In this document: one piece after another, positions 1-13,000 of the stretch
Layout of the letters: the number at the start of each line of letters is the position of its first letter
How positions within the stretch are numbered: the stretch's first letter is position 1
DNA from: Holothuria scabra
Taxonomy: Eukaryota > Echinodermata > Holothuroidea > Aspidochirotida > Holothuriidae
NCBI GenBank assembly: GCA_037179385.1
Contig: CM074195.1
Coordinates: 14,049,887 to 14,113,886, forward strand
Direction of reading: 5' to 3'
Length of the DNA stretch: 64,000 nt
The notes under the pieces: generated by a model
The model's database searches: none
What the model was told of the DNA's origin: nothing
The model's input: the letters and a program-made list of their open reading frames with translations, nothing else
Position numbers and translations under genes: made by a program

Positions 1-896
1 CAAACTCCACAGGGATCATAATCACAGCACCAAAAATGGTAAACCCTTTCCTCTTAAAGGGAAGTTTAGCAAAAAATTAATTTCAATATGTGAAAGAAGA
101 ACTAAATCTACTCAGTGTGGTGAAATTTCCATTCAAATCAGACATGTATTTCTCGAGATATCAGCAAATTAAGTTACGAGATTTGTGTTCTTTGTGTTCC
201 AAAGTGAATTTGAGGGCAGCAGAGGTTATATCACTTCCTCACATTGAAAAGGAAAGCTTTGTTTTCCCGTTGTTTTTCTAGACTGTTGTGTTAAACTTGA
301 TGTTAATAGCATTAACATCACCCAATGGGGATTGCAAAGTTTGAAAAGTTCTCATGCCACTTATGCAATCACATTCTGGTAATATGGGACTGTCGAAGAG
401 AGAAAAAAAAACTTAATTTTAAAGAAAAACAAAAGACTGTCCATTAATGTGGCAATATGATGTCATATGCTTGCTCCAAGTTCACTGCTTGTTGAAAATG
501 TGACAACTTTACTTGCTAATATCTTGTCAACTGCATATCGGCTTTCAATGCAAATTTCACCAAAATGCTTATATTAAGTACCCCCTTAACAAATCAAAAT
601 TTGATATGACCTTAACCCCTTCTTTTAATATGGGGCATCTATGTACTAGCATCTATGTACAACATTTGACAACGGTCAAGAGTTCTGTTCCTGGGGTATT
701 GTGTTAAATAACAAGTGTCCCAAACAAACACAAACACCTGCAGCACGTATGCATAGTTTTTTCTTTCAATGCAATCAATAAAATCAAAGCCATTCATGCC
801 ATACTATTCTTCAAAGTAAAGAGCACATTCGAGAATTTGTAATTAATTGCTAACGATTCTCTGGCAGAAAACATAAACAAATTATCCCATACCAAC
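1..896. other. Intronic sequence, nothing assigned
   Basis: AT-rich sequence expected to be intron of the minus-strand TPR gene. Short reading frames here have no recognisable domain. No clear repeat boundary was seen. Confidence 0.4.
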
Positions 897-1009
897 CTCC
901 AATACACCGAGCTACTGCTATGTCACAGTCTGCTACAGCCTGCTGGTAGTTAAAACTTTTTAGATAACTTTGGGCTCGGTTGCAATACAATGTAACACAC
1001 AGACTATTC
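897..1009 (-). CDS. TPR-protein gene, exon 11: second TPR repeat
   Basis: Encodes NSLCVTLYCNRAQSYLKSFN followed by YQQAVADCDIAVARCIG. The pattern LY.NRA..YLK...Y..AV.DCD.A is a standard TPR. Acceptor is ctttggcag and donor gttggt, leaving phase 1. I see no convincing next exon in positions 1-896, so the gene continues beyond the left edge. Confidence 0.83.
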
Positions 1010-4000
1010 CTGCCAAAGGGAAGAAAATTAAACATGAATTTCTTAAAAGCAACATTTCTTAGATTTTTAAATAGTTCTGGGTAATTACCTTTCTTTACAC
1101 TTCTTGCCTGAATGAATTTAAATATCTGAGTTTAGTGCAGTAACAATGATAAAAGTCATGAGAGGAATCTGCCTTTAGCTCATTTGAAAAATTTAAAGTA
1201 CTCAAGCAGAAAAAAGATAAATCCTGACAGCCGTTGCTGCTTTTGTGTTCAATGCCATAGAAAATGCAATCATAATGCTTCTTTTGTTCTGGTCACTGGA
1301 CATTTACTGCGAAGCTTCATTGATCAATGTACACACACAATACTCCATTGAAATTGACTTAATCCAAGGTTCCCACATGTACCTGCTATACCAAATTTGA
1401 AAAGTAGCTAAAGGGCCTTTCCCAGCATGGTAAAAATATAACTTCAAAATACAGAGATAACACAGCAGACTTTAAACTTACAGAAGAAGTACTAAAGAAA
1501 TGATAAAGGCTTGAAAGAAATCCTAATTAGGCAACAAGCAACTGTTCTTCTCTCATCACCAAAAATGGTTATTAAGGAGAACAAGAATGCAAAAACACTT
1601 TAAGGTTTTGATGATCAATATATGTTCTATTCTCCAAACAATGCCATGATGTTTTGTCTCTGTCAAATAATAAAAGTAAAATGTTGGAAAAATAATTTTG
1701 TGTTTACCCCAGATGAGCTTTGACCTCTACCAAAGACAAAAGGGTTCACCTTGCTGACCATAACATATACAAATTCCAAATAAAGCACCTATTGAAGTTC
1801 CTTACCTGGAGATATCTTGTAGAAAAGGTTTCCAGAGTTTGACCCATGGTGACCCCAGATGACCATAAACCTCAGCAAAAAAGACATGGACCATCATCTA
1901 ACCATAAAGCATCCACATACCAAATATGAAATATATCCAAGTTTCCTATCTTGAGATATATTGTTGCAAATGTTTTCAGCATTGTATCCATTATAACCCA
2001 GACAACCATTGACCCCAGCAAAACAATATAGTCCACCATCTCACCATAGGGCATACACATACCACATATAAAATCTACCTAAGCTCCCTATCTTGAGATA
2101 TTACCTTGAAAACATTTTCAGAGTTTGACCCTTGGTGACTAAGAGAGACCTTTAACCTCTACCAAAAGCAATAGGGTCCATCTTCTCACTATAATCCATC
2201 CACATTCCAAATATGAAATGTATCCAAGTTCACTACCTTCAGAGGTCTTCAGACTTTGACTCCTGGTGACCCCAAATGACATTTGACCTTCACTAAATTT
2301 GAAAGGAATCATCCTCCCACTATAACACATGCATATACCAAATGTGAAGTCTATCCAAATTTCTATCTTGAAGTATCATATTAATAAGGTTTTTCAGACT
2401 TTAATCGCTGATGAACCCAGATGACCTTTCACCTTCACCAGAAGAAATAGGGACCATCTCCTTAAAACCATAATGCATCAACACCCAAAATATGAAATCT
2501 ATTGAAGTTTCCCACCTTGAGTTATCTTGCATACAGGGATGTGAGTGGGGATCTCAGAATGTACCCAAAATCACCCATATGTTTTCAATAGCTTTGATGA
2601 AGTGTAATTTTCTGTCTATGGACACGCAAAAACAGTCTCAGAAAACATGCAAAAGTTGCCTATTCCAATTAGCCTACGTACATTCTCTATTAGAAAATAT
2701 AAGCTTAGGCTGAGCAGTGACAAAACAACACTACACTAACGTTACTCCTTAACAGGGAGTGGGCTATTGCTTCTTATTTTAAATACTTTTCGATGGGTAT
2801 CCTTGGAAACAGCTGGACATGAGCAATTCTCCCAGAATCCATGTTCTATTTGTTTCATAAGTGTTTGATATGATCGACCAGACCTAGTAGGACATCACAA
2901 GGGTGCGCTAGATACTTCTGACACTACCTGCTACCAAATGCAATTCATTCAGCACTAAATCACTTTACTCCATGCTCACTGCTAATGTTTTTAAACTCAT
3001 GTACCTGAACTATGGTTTCCCCATGCTTTGATCACAATCTGCAAGGGGTGAAAGTCATTTTTTTTAAGATAACACAGTGTAAAATAATCCAAATGCTTAT
3101 TTTCAAAAAAGCAAAAACTGAAATCAAAAGAGTAAATAAAAAAAGCGGAATTCCGCTAAAAGTTGGAGATTCCACACTACTGCATAGACAAGGTTTTCAG
3201 ATTTTGATGAATGGTTACCCTGAAAAGCCTTTGAACACCACCAAAAGAATTAGGGATCATTGTCTTACCATAAGGCATAAACATACCAAATATGAAATCT
3301 ATCCAAGTTTCCCACCTTGAGTTAACATGTTAACAAGGTTTTCAGATTTTGACCTATGGTGACTCCAGATGACCTTTGATCTCCACCAAAAACAGTACTG
3401 CTCTTTTTCCCAATAAGGAGTATCAATGTACAAAACTTGCAAACTGTCACACATTCCGATCTTGAGTTACCATGTTAACGAGCAAAGTGTCACAAACACA
3501 AACAAATGTGCCATCACGAGTGCATTTGTTTCTCTTATCATCGTAACCTATAATGATTTCATGATTCAGAAAATGAAAGAAGGAAGTTGACATTTTCAAA
3601 ATCACTGGAAATTATCACATTTTTTCATGCTATTCAGCTGTCAAGATAAAACATGGGGCACAAATGTTTGTGATCCAATGAATTTCAGAAACTTCATGCA
3701 AACCATTTTCATTTGTTTGTATTTGAATCTACTGATACAGTAACCATGTTGGTCTATGATAAATTGGTCTGAGTAAGTTTTCTAAACTTTACTCTGGACT
3801 AAAATAATATTTTCATTTGAACATTACAAGGAGTGGACCATTAAGTAGGTATTCATTAAATAACCTTAGATCTAACATTCCTCGACAACTGCAACAGATC
3901 ACAGATCAAGGAATAAATTTTCACCTTGTTTCAATTAAGTAAATGATACAAAAGACACTTTCCAACATTTAATACTAGAAAGCCAAAAGGCTTAGTGATT

Positions 4001-7000
4001 CCTTGCCATATGCTATATTGTAATAATGAACATGGATGCCCACATGACAAGCATGAGATCCCTCACAAATACTGAGGTATACTAGTAAGGTCAGAACCTT
4101 TTCAGATCATGTGACCCAAAATGACCTTTCACACTCACTTAAAACAATAGGGAGCAACTACCTAAAAAGACCATCAACATGCTGAATATGAGCAATTCAC
4201 AAACTGAGTATGAGATCCCTCCACAGTTCAATAACCACATCAAATGTCATGTCTTCAAGGTTTTGCCCTTTTGTGACCCCAACCTTTGACCTCCACAAGC
4301 AAGAGAAATCTCCCATGCAGTTATGATGCTGGTAAACTATGTTGTCTATTAACTTGATAAAGAGATATTTTTGAAACATGCTCCTTTAAATCAAAATTTT
4401 GGGTATTGAGGATAGCTCTCTATATAATGATGTCTCTATGATCCAAAAAGTTGACTGCATTGAGGTTAGTGTTACAACAAGCCCTAATCCTAACAGTCAT
4501 CCATAAATTGGAACATACAGTAGAGACATCTCAACAGAAAGGTGTAACCTTGGCTATAAGTGGTGGTCCTTTTGTATTTGTTTTTTGGTGTAATGCCCTT
4601 CCCAATGACTATGATATCCTTGAAAATTAACAAAAAATGGGAACCCTAATAATCCAGAAATTAACAAGATTTGTAATTTGCCTTAAATTGTCTGCTTGTA
4701 GGAATACCACATAACAGAGTACAAGTCAAGTGTCCTTTGTTTGATACACAGTAGATACTATTTGCTAGTTTTGATTACCTGAACTACAGTACTTTCTGAA
4801 AAACAAGCCTTACTGAGAGGGCTAAATAAAAGTGACAGACACTATCTCCTGACAGTTAGGAAATGATTAAAGCCATTGAGCTGTATGATTCAATGAGAAA
4901 ACCCCTCAGGACACTGTGGCAGTCAAATGTGATGAATTAGGTATTAAAGATAACAGTGACCAGCAATTTTCACAGACTCTGGTGGGTCAGTTACAATTTG
5001 ATTCATTCAATTAGGCAAACTCAGTTCAAGCATGCTCAGGGGTATTTGATCCAAATGATCAGTTATTTAGTTCTTTTTATAAAACTAATTACCCATGGTG
5101 TATTCAATTATCTAGTTCCCACTTGCATGTCCTTATGAGGACAGTGGCACAAGGTTTGTCTGTAACTTTTAGCAATCTTTGATACTAAATTTTATGTTAC
5201 CTTCATATTTTCTTTAGGGTTATGGAAGAAACAATGCTTGTATGTTCTAAAAGAAATTTTGGGCATCATACAGAGCACTTGATCTGTTCAAAGTTTACAC
5301 TTATGAAGTTCCCCACTGAACAATTCCTCTGCTTTGTGGGCATGGAAGCTTTCTCCAATATGCTCAGACTATGTCCCCAAATAACCCTCATACAGCCTTT
5401 GTTTGACTCACATATTTCATGAAAATCTATAGGCCGAGATACTTATGGCAAAATCAGCATACCTATAACAAAGATAAATTAACTAACATGTCAGCCTGAT
5501 GAACACTTTTTTTCCTTTTTAACTTTTTCAGATTTTGTTCTACCCACTTACTCTTATGCATATTAATACTGGCACTAAATGTTATAGGGCAAAACCTCAA
5601 ACCAAAATCAACATAAATACTGTACCAAATGCACTTTTATGCACTTTAGACATTCTTAATACAGTGAGATTGCTTCAGTACATATTTTGAAATAACCCAA
5701 CTTGATCATTTACATAATGAAGTGGATTCCAAAAGCTTACCAAATGCATCTTACATTACCCATGCCATTCAAAACTCTTCACCCTAAACACTAATGAATA
5801 TTAACCCTAACAGTTACCCTTTTTGAGATATAGTATGTGCAAGGTTTAACCTCTGATGACCCTAAATGACCTTTGACCTCCAGTAAAAACAATAGGGATC
5901 ATCTACTCAATATGGACAATCTACATGCTAAGTATGAGAACCCTCACAGTTACCCTTCTTGAGATATACTGTTTACAAAGTTTTGATGTTTTGACCTCTG
6001 GTGACCCCAGATGACCTTTGACCTCCACCAAAAACCATAGGGATCATCTACTTAACATGGACAATCCACATGCTATTTATAAGAGCCCTCACAGTTACCC
6101 TTCTTGAGATACAGTGTTTACAAGGTTTTGACCTTTTTACCTCTGGTGACCCCAAATGACCTTTGACTTCCACCAAAAACAATAGGGACCATCTACTCAA
6201 TATAGGCAATCTACATGGTAAGTATGAGATCACTCACATTTTTCCTTAGAACTGGAGATATCGTGTTTACAAGCAATTTCCAAGGTATTTACCATTTGAC
6301 CCCTGGTGACCCCAAATGACCTTTGACCTCCACCAAAAATAATAGGGACCTTCTACTCAATGTAGGCAATCTACATGCCAAGTTTGAGATCTCTCAGAGT
6401 TACCCTTCTTGAGATATCGTGTTTACAAGCGGGCGTCACACACACACACACGACATCACCATCGCATAGATTCCTTGCCTGCCTTCGGCAAGGAATCAAT
6501 AAATGATCAAGCGATAGAATTCTGTAAAATGCTCATAGTCCTTTGTAATTTCTATTTGGAAAAGGATATACAGACAAACAATGGCAGAACACAGACAAAG
6601 GATTGGAAGAGGGGCAGACTGACTGACAGACATCAGACCACTTTACAGAGAGATAGAGAGAGACAGATGGACAGACAGAAATACAAGCAAATCAAATCTA
6701 CCATCAGTCATGACAGAAGATTTCTTTACCATTTCATAGTTTCTTTTTTTCCAGGCTTTCCTTCTTTTATTGTTGGAGGGCACACTTTTATGGCATCTGT
6801 GTAAGATTTTATGGCCTGAGGGAACTGGTTATTTTTAAAATAGTTGTTTCCTTCATCTTTTAGCTCAGATGCTCGATCAAAACTAAAGTCAATCGTTTCT
6901 GGTGAGTCTTTATGAGCCCTCTCATATGCCCTAGGAATCAAATCAAAACAAATCATATTTACTACTAATGTCTTGTAATTAAATGACAGCAACAGGATGA

Positions 7001-10000
7001 AATGGACAGTAATCTAGAAACTAAAGCAGTAGTTGCTGGACCCTTCACATGTTATGACATGTTTAGTTTTTGTACAATGATGACCTACAGTGAACTTTAC
7101 ACATACATTTAACCTGTGTTGGGTTATTTACATGCATCTTTACACTTAGCAGTTGGATAGTGTTGCAATTTAGATGTGCATAGTGTTGCTTTGTATAGAA
7201 AGTATTAATTGTACACAAATTATTCTAAGCAATGCATTCCGGAATTGACATTGAACACTGAGTAAGCAAAGTAAGAACCTTAACATTTTTCCAGACTTCT
7301 GCTTAAATTACACCATGAAAACAAGAAATGATGAGCCAAATATGGGAACTACCTGAATAAACATTAACACATCTGTAAGCAATATCCTCACAAAGAAAAG
7401 AAAGATGTGTAACATACAACAGCATTGCTGTAAGATCAGTTTGCTTTCAGCATGGAAGCACCACCATTATAGTACATGAATTGTAAACAGAGAAGACACT
7501 AGAAATAATTAAAAATATTTGCAAATTTGCAATGCCTTAAAGTAGCAGTTTAATGAAAGTTACTGGACACTGTACGGTCTAACCCAGGGTTCTGGCTTGA
7601 GAAAGAGCATAGTACAGTAACATTCTATGAACAGATTGCTGCCACTGTACATAAATGCATTTTAAAGCTTAACAATATGGCAACCTGCTTTAAAAATCTT
7701 GTGCAAAAGTTTAGACTTATTCAAACGGTTTTTGACATATTTTTGAGAGAAATTTGTATTAGTTTCAATGAAAAAAATGCACAAGTAACATTTTACATAA
7801 ATCTCAACAAAAAAAGATTAAGTCATGTGATGTTCCTCATCCATTTATGTTTACATTTTTATAAATCATGCAGATTAATTTTCAAACTATACAAATGACA
7901 GTAGCATTGCAGCCATCTTGGTATGCCTAAATTTGAGTGGTGACCCAAGTTTTTCCAATGATTTTCTGTTCATCTATAGTAAGTTTGAACATCATTTACT
8001 TCATGTTTTATCTTGGTAGTAACTTATTTTGTATAATGACTGAAAAGATTACCCCACCTTTCTGTTAAAAAAAAGTTTAAAAAAAAGTTAAGAATAAAAT
8101 AAAAAAACAAAAATAAACTGTCCTACTTACTCTCTGTTAAATTTTATACAGCCACCAATCAAATCAGAAACAGATAACCCCGAGTCAGTCTGAAAATACA
8201 TCAATTTATAATGAAACAACTATTTATTATGGGAAATAAAATAATATAAATTAGCAGATTTGTCTCCTGTCATTGCATCTTAGGTGCATACACATTCCAA
8301 GTAAAAAAAACAAAACAAGTAAGATTTCATCGTAAACTTATGGTGTGATAGGCTTTACAGATCTGTGCACCAGGCATATAAAGAACATGCAGCCTTTTGA
8401 AAATACCAAAAAGAATGAATTTCTCTTAATTCTCAGGAAGCCTGTGGTCACCCTATATATTCCTTTCAACTATAATTAATACAGTCAGATGCATCCCATC
8501 TAAACACTTGTTTCATATCTTAATTAGACAGACCAAAGTTTGGGCAGTCTTTGGCTGCAAAGCTAACCTAACCATTTACAAACCTTTTCACCTAAAATGC
8601 TCTAATTCAACAATACTTAAATTGACATATCACTGCATAACAATAATACTGACAATTAAGTAGATGCATGTTAATCATTGCTGATGAGTTCTGTCATTTA
8701 AGTGTACTGCCACCTTAGTGATTGAGCTAGCTGAGTAAGAAAAAGTTAACTAAAGATAAAAAAAGGAACGAAAAAACTTCATTTCATCCTCACCTTATCA
8801 AACATAAATTTACTAAAAATTGAAACTTCATGCAGGGGGAAATGTTTCAGAAAGAGCTCAACATCTGTCTCCACCATCATATGAAGAAAGGCAAGAGCAA
8901 ACACGTGAACTGTTTCTTCAGGAGAATAAAGATTTAAAACTGCTGCTCTACAAATTATCTGGGGCAAGAAAAACAAAGGAAATTCAAAATGATTATTGTG
9001 AACAAGTAAGCTTCTTAATTTTTCATTAGCAACATTTAAGTAAGGCTTAAGAAAAAACAATTTGATTCTATTCACTGGCTGAGAGGATGGAAACATCAGA
9101 TCAAGAGGAAAATGTACACTATTATTCCTTGTGTAATGTATTGAACTGAGCCTTCACTGAGTTTACTCCATTAGCATACAGACAAAAATTTAAGCCTAAT
9201 ATTTTAAGTTTGCATGTTCCACTGGCAACCCTCTTCATGACCTTCCAAGTTGTTGTTATTCAATGTTGCCTACATCTGTCAAGTTTCAAATCTTGAGATA
9301 TATCTTGTACACAAGGTTTTCGGTGTTGAAACTCCAGTGACCCCACATGAACAATGACCTCCACCAAGAAAAAAAAAGAAAGTGACTCTTTCTGCTATAA
9401 CATTTCCACAGAATGGCACAGATACCTGTAAAACATGAAATCTATCCTTTCCTACCTTGAGGTATGGTGTTTACCGTATTTTCCATGTTGACCTCTGGTG
9501 ACCCAAAATGATCTCTGACCTTCAAAAAAAAATCAACTTGATTCCTCTCTTTGCCATAACACTACAAACTTCATACTTCAAACTAAATAGGAAATCTATT
9601 CAAGCTTCCAATTAAGTTTTTCCATGTTTGATCCATGGTGACTCCAAATGAACTTGGAACTCCAACAAACATACCAGTATTCATCTTTGCACCATAGTGT
9701 ATCCACATACCAAGTATGAAGTTTATTAAACCTTCTCACCTTGAGATATAATATCTTGCTTACAAAGTTATTAGTGTCTGACCATCCTTGACCCCCAATG
9801 ACCTTTGCTAGCATCACAGACACATACCCCAAACTGACTACATAGTTTCTTTATGTTAATGCAAGGAACCAAAAAACACACGCAAAGTAAAAAATCAGCC
9901 CAGTCGGTAATGAGAATAAATTTACTTCCTTGCAAAGCCTGAGGAATACAGAATTATGACATAAAGCTTCCTACATTGTAGAGTAACAAGCACCTGGTCC

Positions 10001-13000
10001 CACAAATAAATACAGTGGGATATCTTTTGGAACAATCAAGGCACAGTCTGAAATTATTTGCAAAAATGACCAATTCCAAAAATGAGGCATAACACAAACA
10101 TTAGGCTTAGGTGACTCTGACATGACTGCTGCCTCACACCCAACTCTGAAGCTAAAAATGAATCCAACTTTGTATTCAACAGTCATAACTGCTGCCTCAA
10201 TAGTCACAACTCTGCAGCTAGACATGACTCCTACTTGGTATTCAATAGTCATGGCTGCTGCCTCAATAGTCACAACTCTGCAGCTAGACATGACTCCTAC
10301 TTGGTATTCAATAGTCATGGCTGCTGCCTCAATAGTCACAACTCTGCAGCTAGACATTACTCCTTCTTGGTATTCAATAGTGATGGCTGTTGCCTCAATA
10401 GTCACAATTGTGCAGCTTGACATGACTCCTACTTGGTATTCAATAGTGATGGCTGTTGCCTCAATAGTCACAACTCTGGACCAACTGTAGACATGACCCC
10501 TACTTGGTATTCTATGATGTAGGCCAGCTAAAAACTGCTACAATGTATTGAGAGCAGAAAGAAATATCACATTCACACTGTAGGGTACCAGAAACAGTGC
10601 TGTTGGGTTTAAATTTAGTATCTACAATCCTGGACAAAAATACATGGGACAGTCCCACGCTCCCCCGTTCAATGTTGCAATTTTTGAAATTTTGAGAATA
10701 TTTTGTCAAGAACAACACTGAACTGGGGGGAGGGGATTTTGGAAAACCAGCGAGTCTGTGCATACATGTTGCAACATTTGGGCAAAAATGTCCCATCATT
10801 TTTGTCCAGGATTGTAGCTGGTTGTCACACATAATCACTCATGACCTACACTCTAATTATATTTTCTTAAACTTGAAACAGAACATTTTACACTCAAACC
10901 TTTTGAACACAAAACATGATCTTTATCTACTTAAGCAATTGAAAATTTCAGGAGAGTCAGAAATATAAGAAAAGAGAGGTAGTAAGTTTGTGACTCTAAA
11001 ATACAGTCAGGTCACCTGATCAAAAATGATAAATATTTGTAAAATAAATATGACTCACATCACTGTGTATGAGTAATTCACGTGGCTTGCCTCTAAATCT
11101 TGCTAGTTTGGTTATGACTTCAAAATATAGACTCACAGCCCTTGGGTTTGGGTAAAGTACTGTCAGGAAAATGAGACAAATGGGGAACATTTAGATAAAA
11201 GATAAGAACCATGTGTTGAGGCAAATGAAAACATCTCAAAGAATTTATTGCACTCTCATACATCATTCTTAGTGCTTCATATCTGTCCAACATTCCACCC
11301 TGCTAAAACTTTCACATTTCAAATGTCCAACATCATTTATAATTTCCACCTTTAAATATTAATAGCATTCCTGCAATGTGTATGCACCCTACCCTCACAA
11401 CTGCAATATACACTGCATCACATATTACAAACACCCCATACCTAATAGAATAGGGGGACAACTTGAAAGACATAATGTAACATTCTTGTGTTCACATCTT
11501 GTCACTGACAGGTACTGTAGACAGACAATCTTATTCCATGCTACTTGGGCCACACAGGATGAGGCACAGGACATTTGACCTCTTATGACAAGGCATGACC
11601 TCTGACCTTCACCAAAAACAGTTTTTCCACTCAATGTGTTCAACAAGGTTTCTGCAATTTTACTTCTAGTGACATGGCCTGAGGCCAGTACCACAGACAC
11701 TGCTCCTTCCTTTCAAAAACCTACATACTAAATATGGAGTGTACATCATTGCTATCTTGAGATATTGTTAACAAGCCATTCACACCAGTAGCTAGGAAAG
11801 GTGGTGGAGGGAAAACTTAAGTTGGACTAGGGGAGGAGGCAAGAAAGTAATTGCGGTTTTTCGTAGGAATCATGTATTGACCCAAAGTTGAGTGGTTTAA
11901 GAGAGTTTTAAGGGGCAAGAAAAGATGCAATTAACAAATTAGTTTTACTGGCACCCACCCACCACCATCTTGATTCCCTTCCTTCCAGTCTTCTGAAGAA
12001 TGACTGTGTTCTCCCTGTTTTAGTTTTTTCAATTACCAATATATATATAGTCAATGAATCCTAGTTAAGAATTTTTTCATCTGCTCTAAAGTCTGCCATT
12101 ATCTCATGACTTTTGACAAAATCAAGAATAATTCTAAATGAATAAAACGTGCAGACTCATTTCAATTTTGTCATTATTTATAAGTTGTTGGAACATGTGC
12201 AGTAGCAGCATTAGGAATTAAGAAACATGTCTGACTTTGCCTTGCTTGGCTTTGTTAGTCAGCTAACAGCTCTTCAAGTGGTTTATAAACTGTCTTGCTT
12301 TCAGCTGTAAATGATATTTCATGTTTAACAGATAAACAACCACTGTCCTACTTGTTCTTCTTTGCTTTGAAGGTACTGTACACAATTGGTTTTAATCATA
12401 CCTAAGTGAGTGAGGATTGGTAACACTGATCCCATTACGCTGATGATTAGTGTGGCACAGGGCTATATCTTAGATCAATTGATGTTTTTTATGTATATGC
12501 ACTCTTTCCCTGACTCTCTGCGGAGCCATAACATTAATTATCAATTTAAAGCCGTCAACACACAGTTCTATCAGATCAGTCCATTTCTTCTAAATTAAAG
12601 TCTGTATTAATGGCATAAGATGCGGGATGTCTACAAACTCTTTAATGTTAAATGATTCTCATACCAATCTAATTCCTTTTTACACTGAGGATTTCAATAT
12701 TGATTCTGTTCCAATTTATGAACTTCATATTGGTAATGATTCTGTGGAGGTAGTCTCATCTATCAGAAATCTGGGTTTTTTACTTGATTTCCAACTTACA
12801 CCAAAACACATACCGTATATTCTGTATTAAACGCCCCGGGGGCGTTACATTTTTGAAAAGGGGGGCGTTTATTTGAGGGTATATTGTAATAAAAAATTAA
12901 CTTATCGGCATCGGTAAAACTCTGCCATTCAACCCATCATTACCACCGATTATTTGTAAACTGAAAAAAGGGCACAAATATACCTGAAACTTGCTCTTAA

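Noticed and set aside
5222..5422. Open frame with a partial relative at 39855-40154
   Set aside because: The similarity comes from the shared non-coding middle segment of type I HINEs; frames are broken and differ between copies.
6409..6804. 131-codon plus-strand frame
   Set aside because: It spans a CA tract, a HINE 3' hairpin and a GACAGA-rich tract, and its end is the antisense of exon 10.
10122..10490. Long open frames on both strands (up to 166 codons)
   Set aside because: They follow from a 66-bp tandem repeat whose period is a multiple of three; no domain or codon signal.
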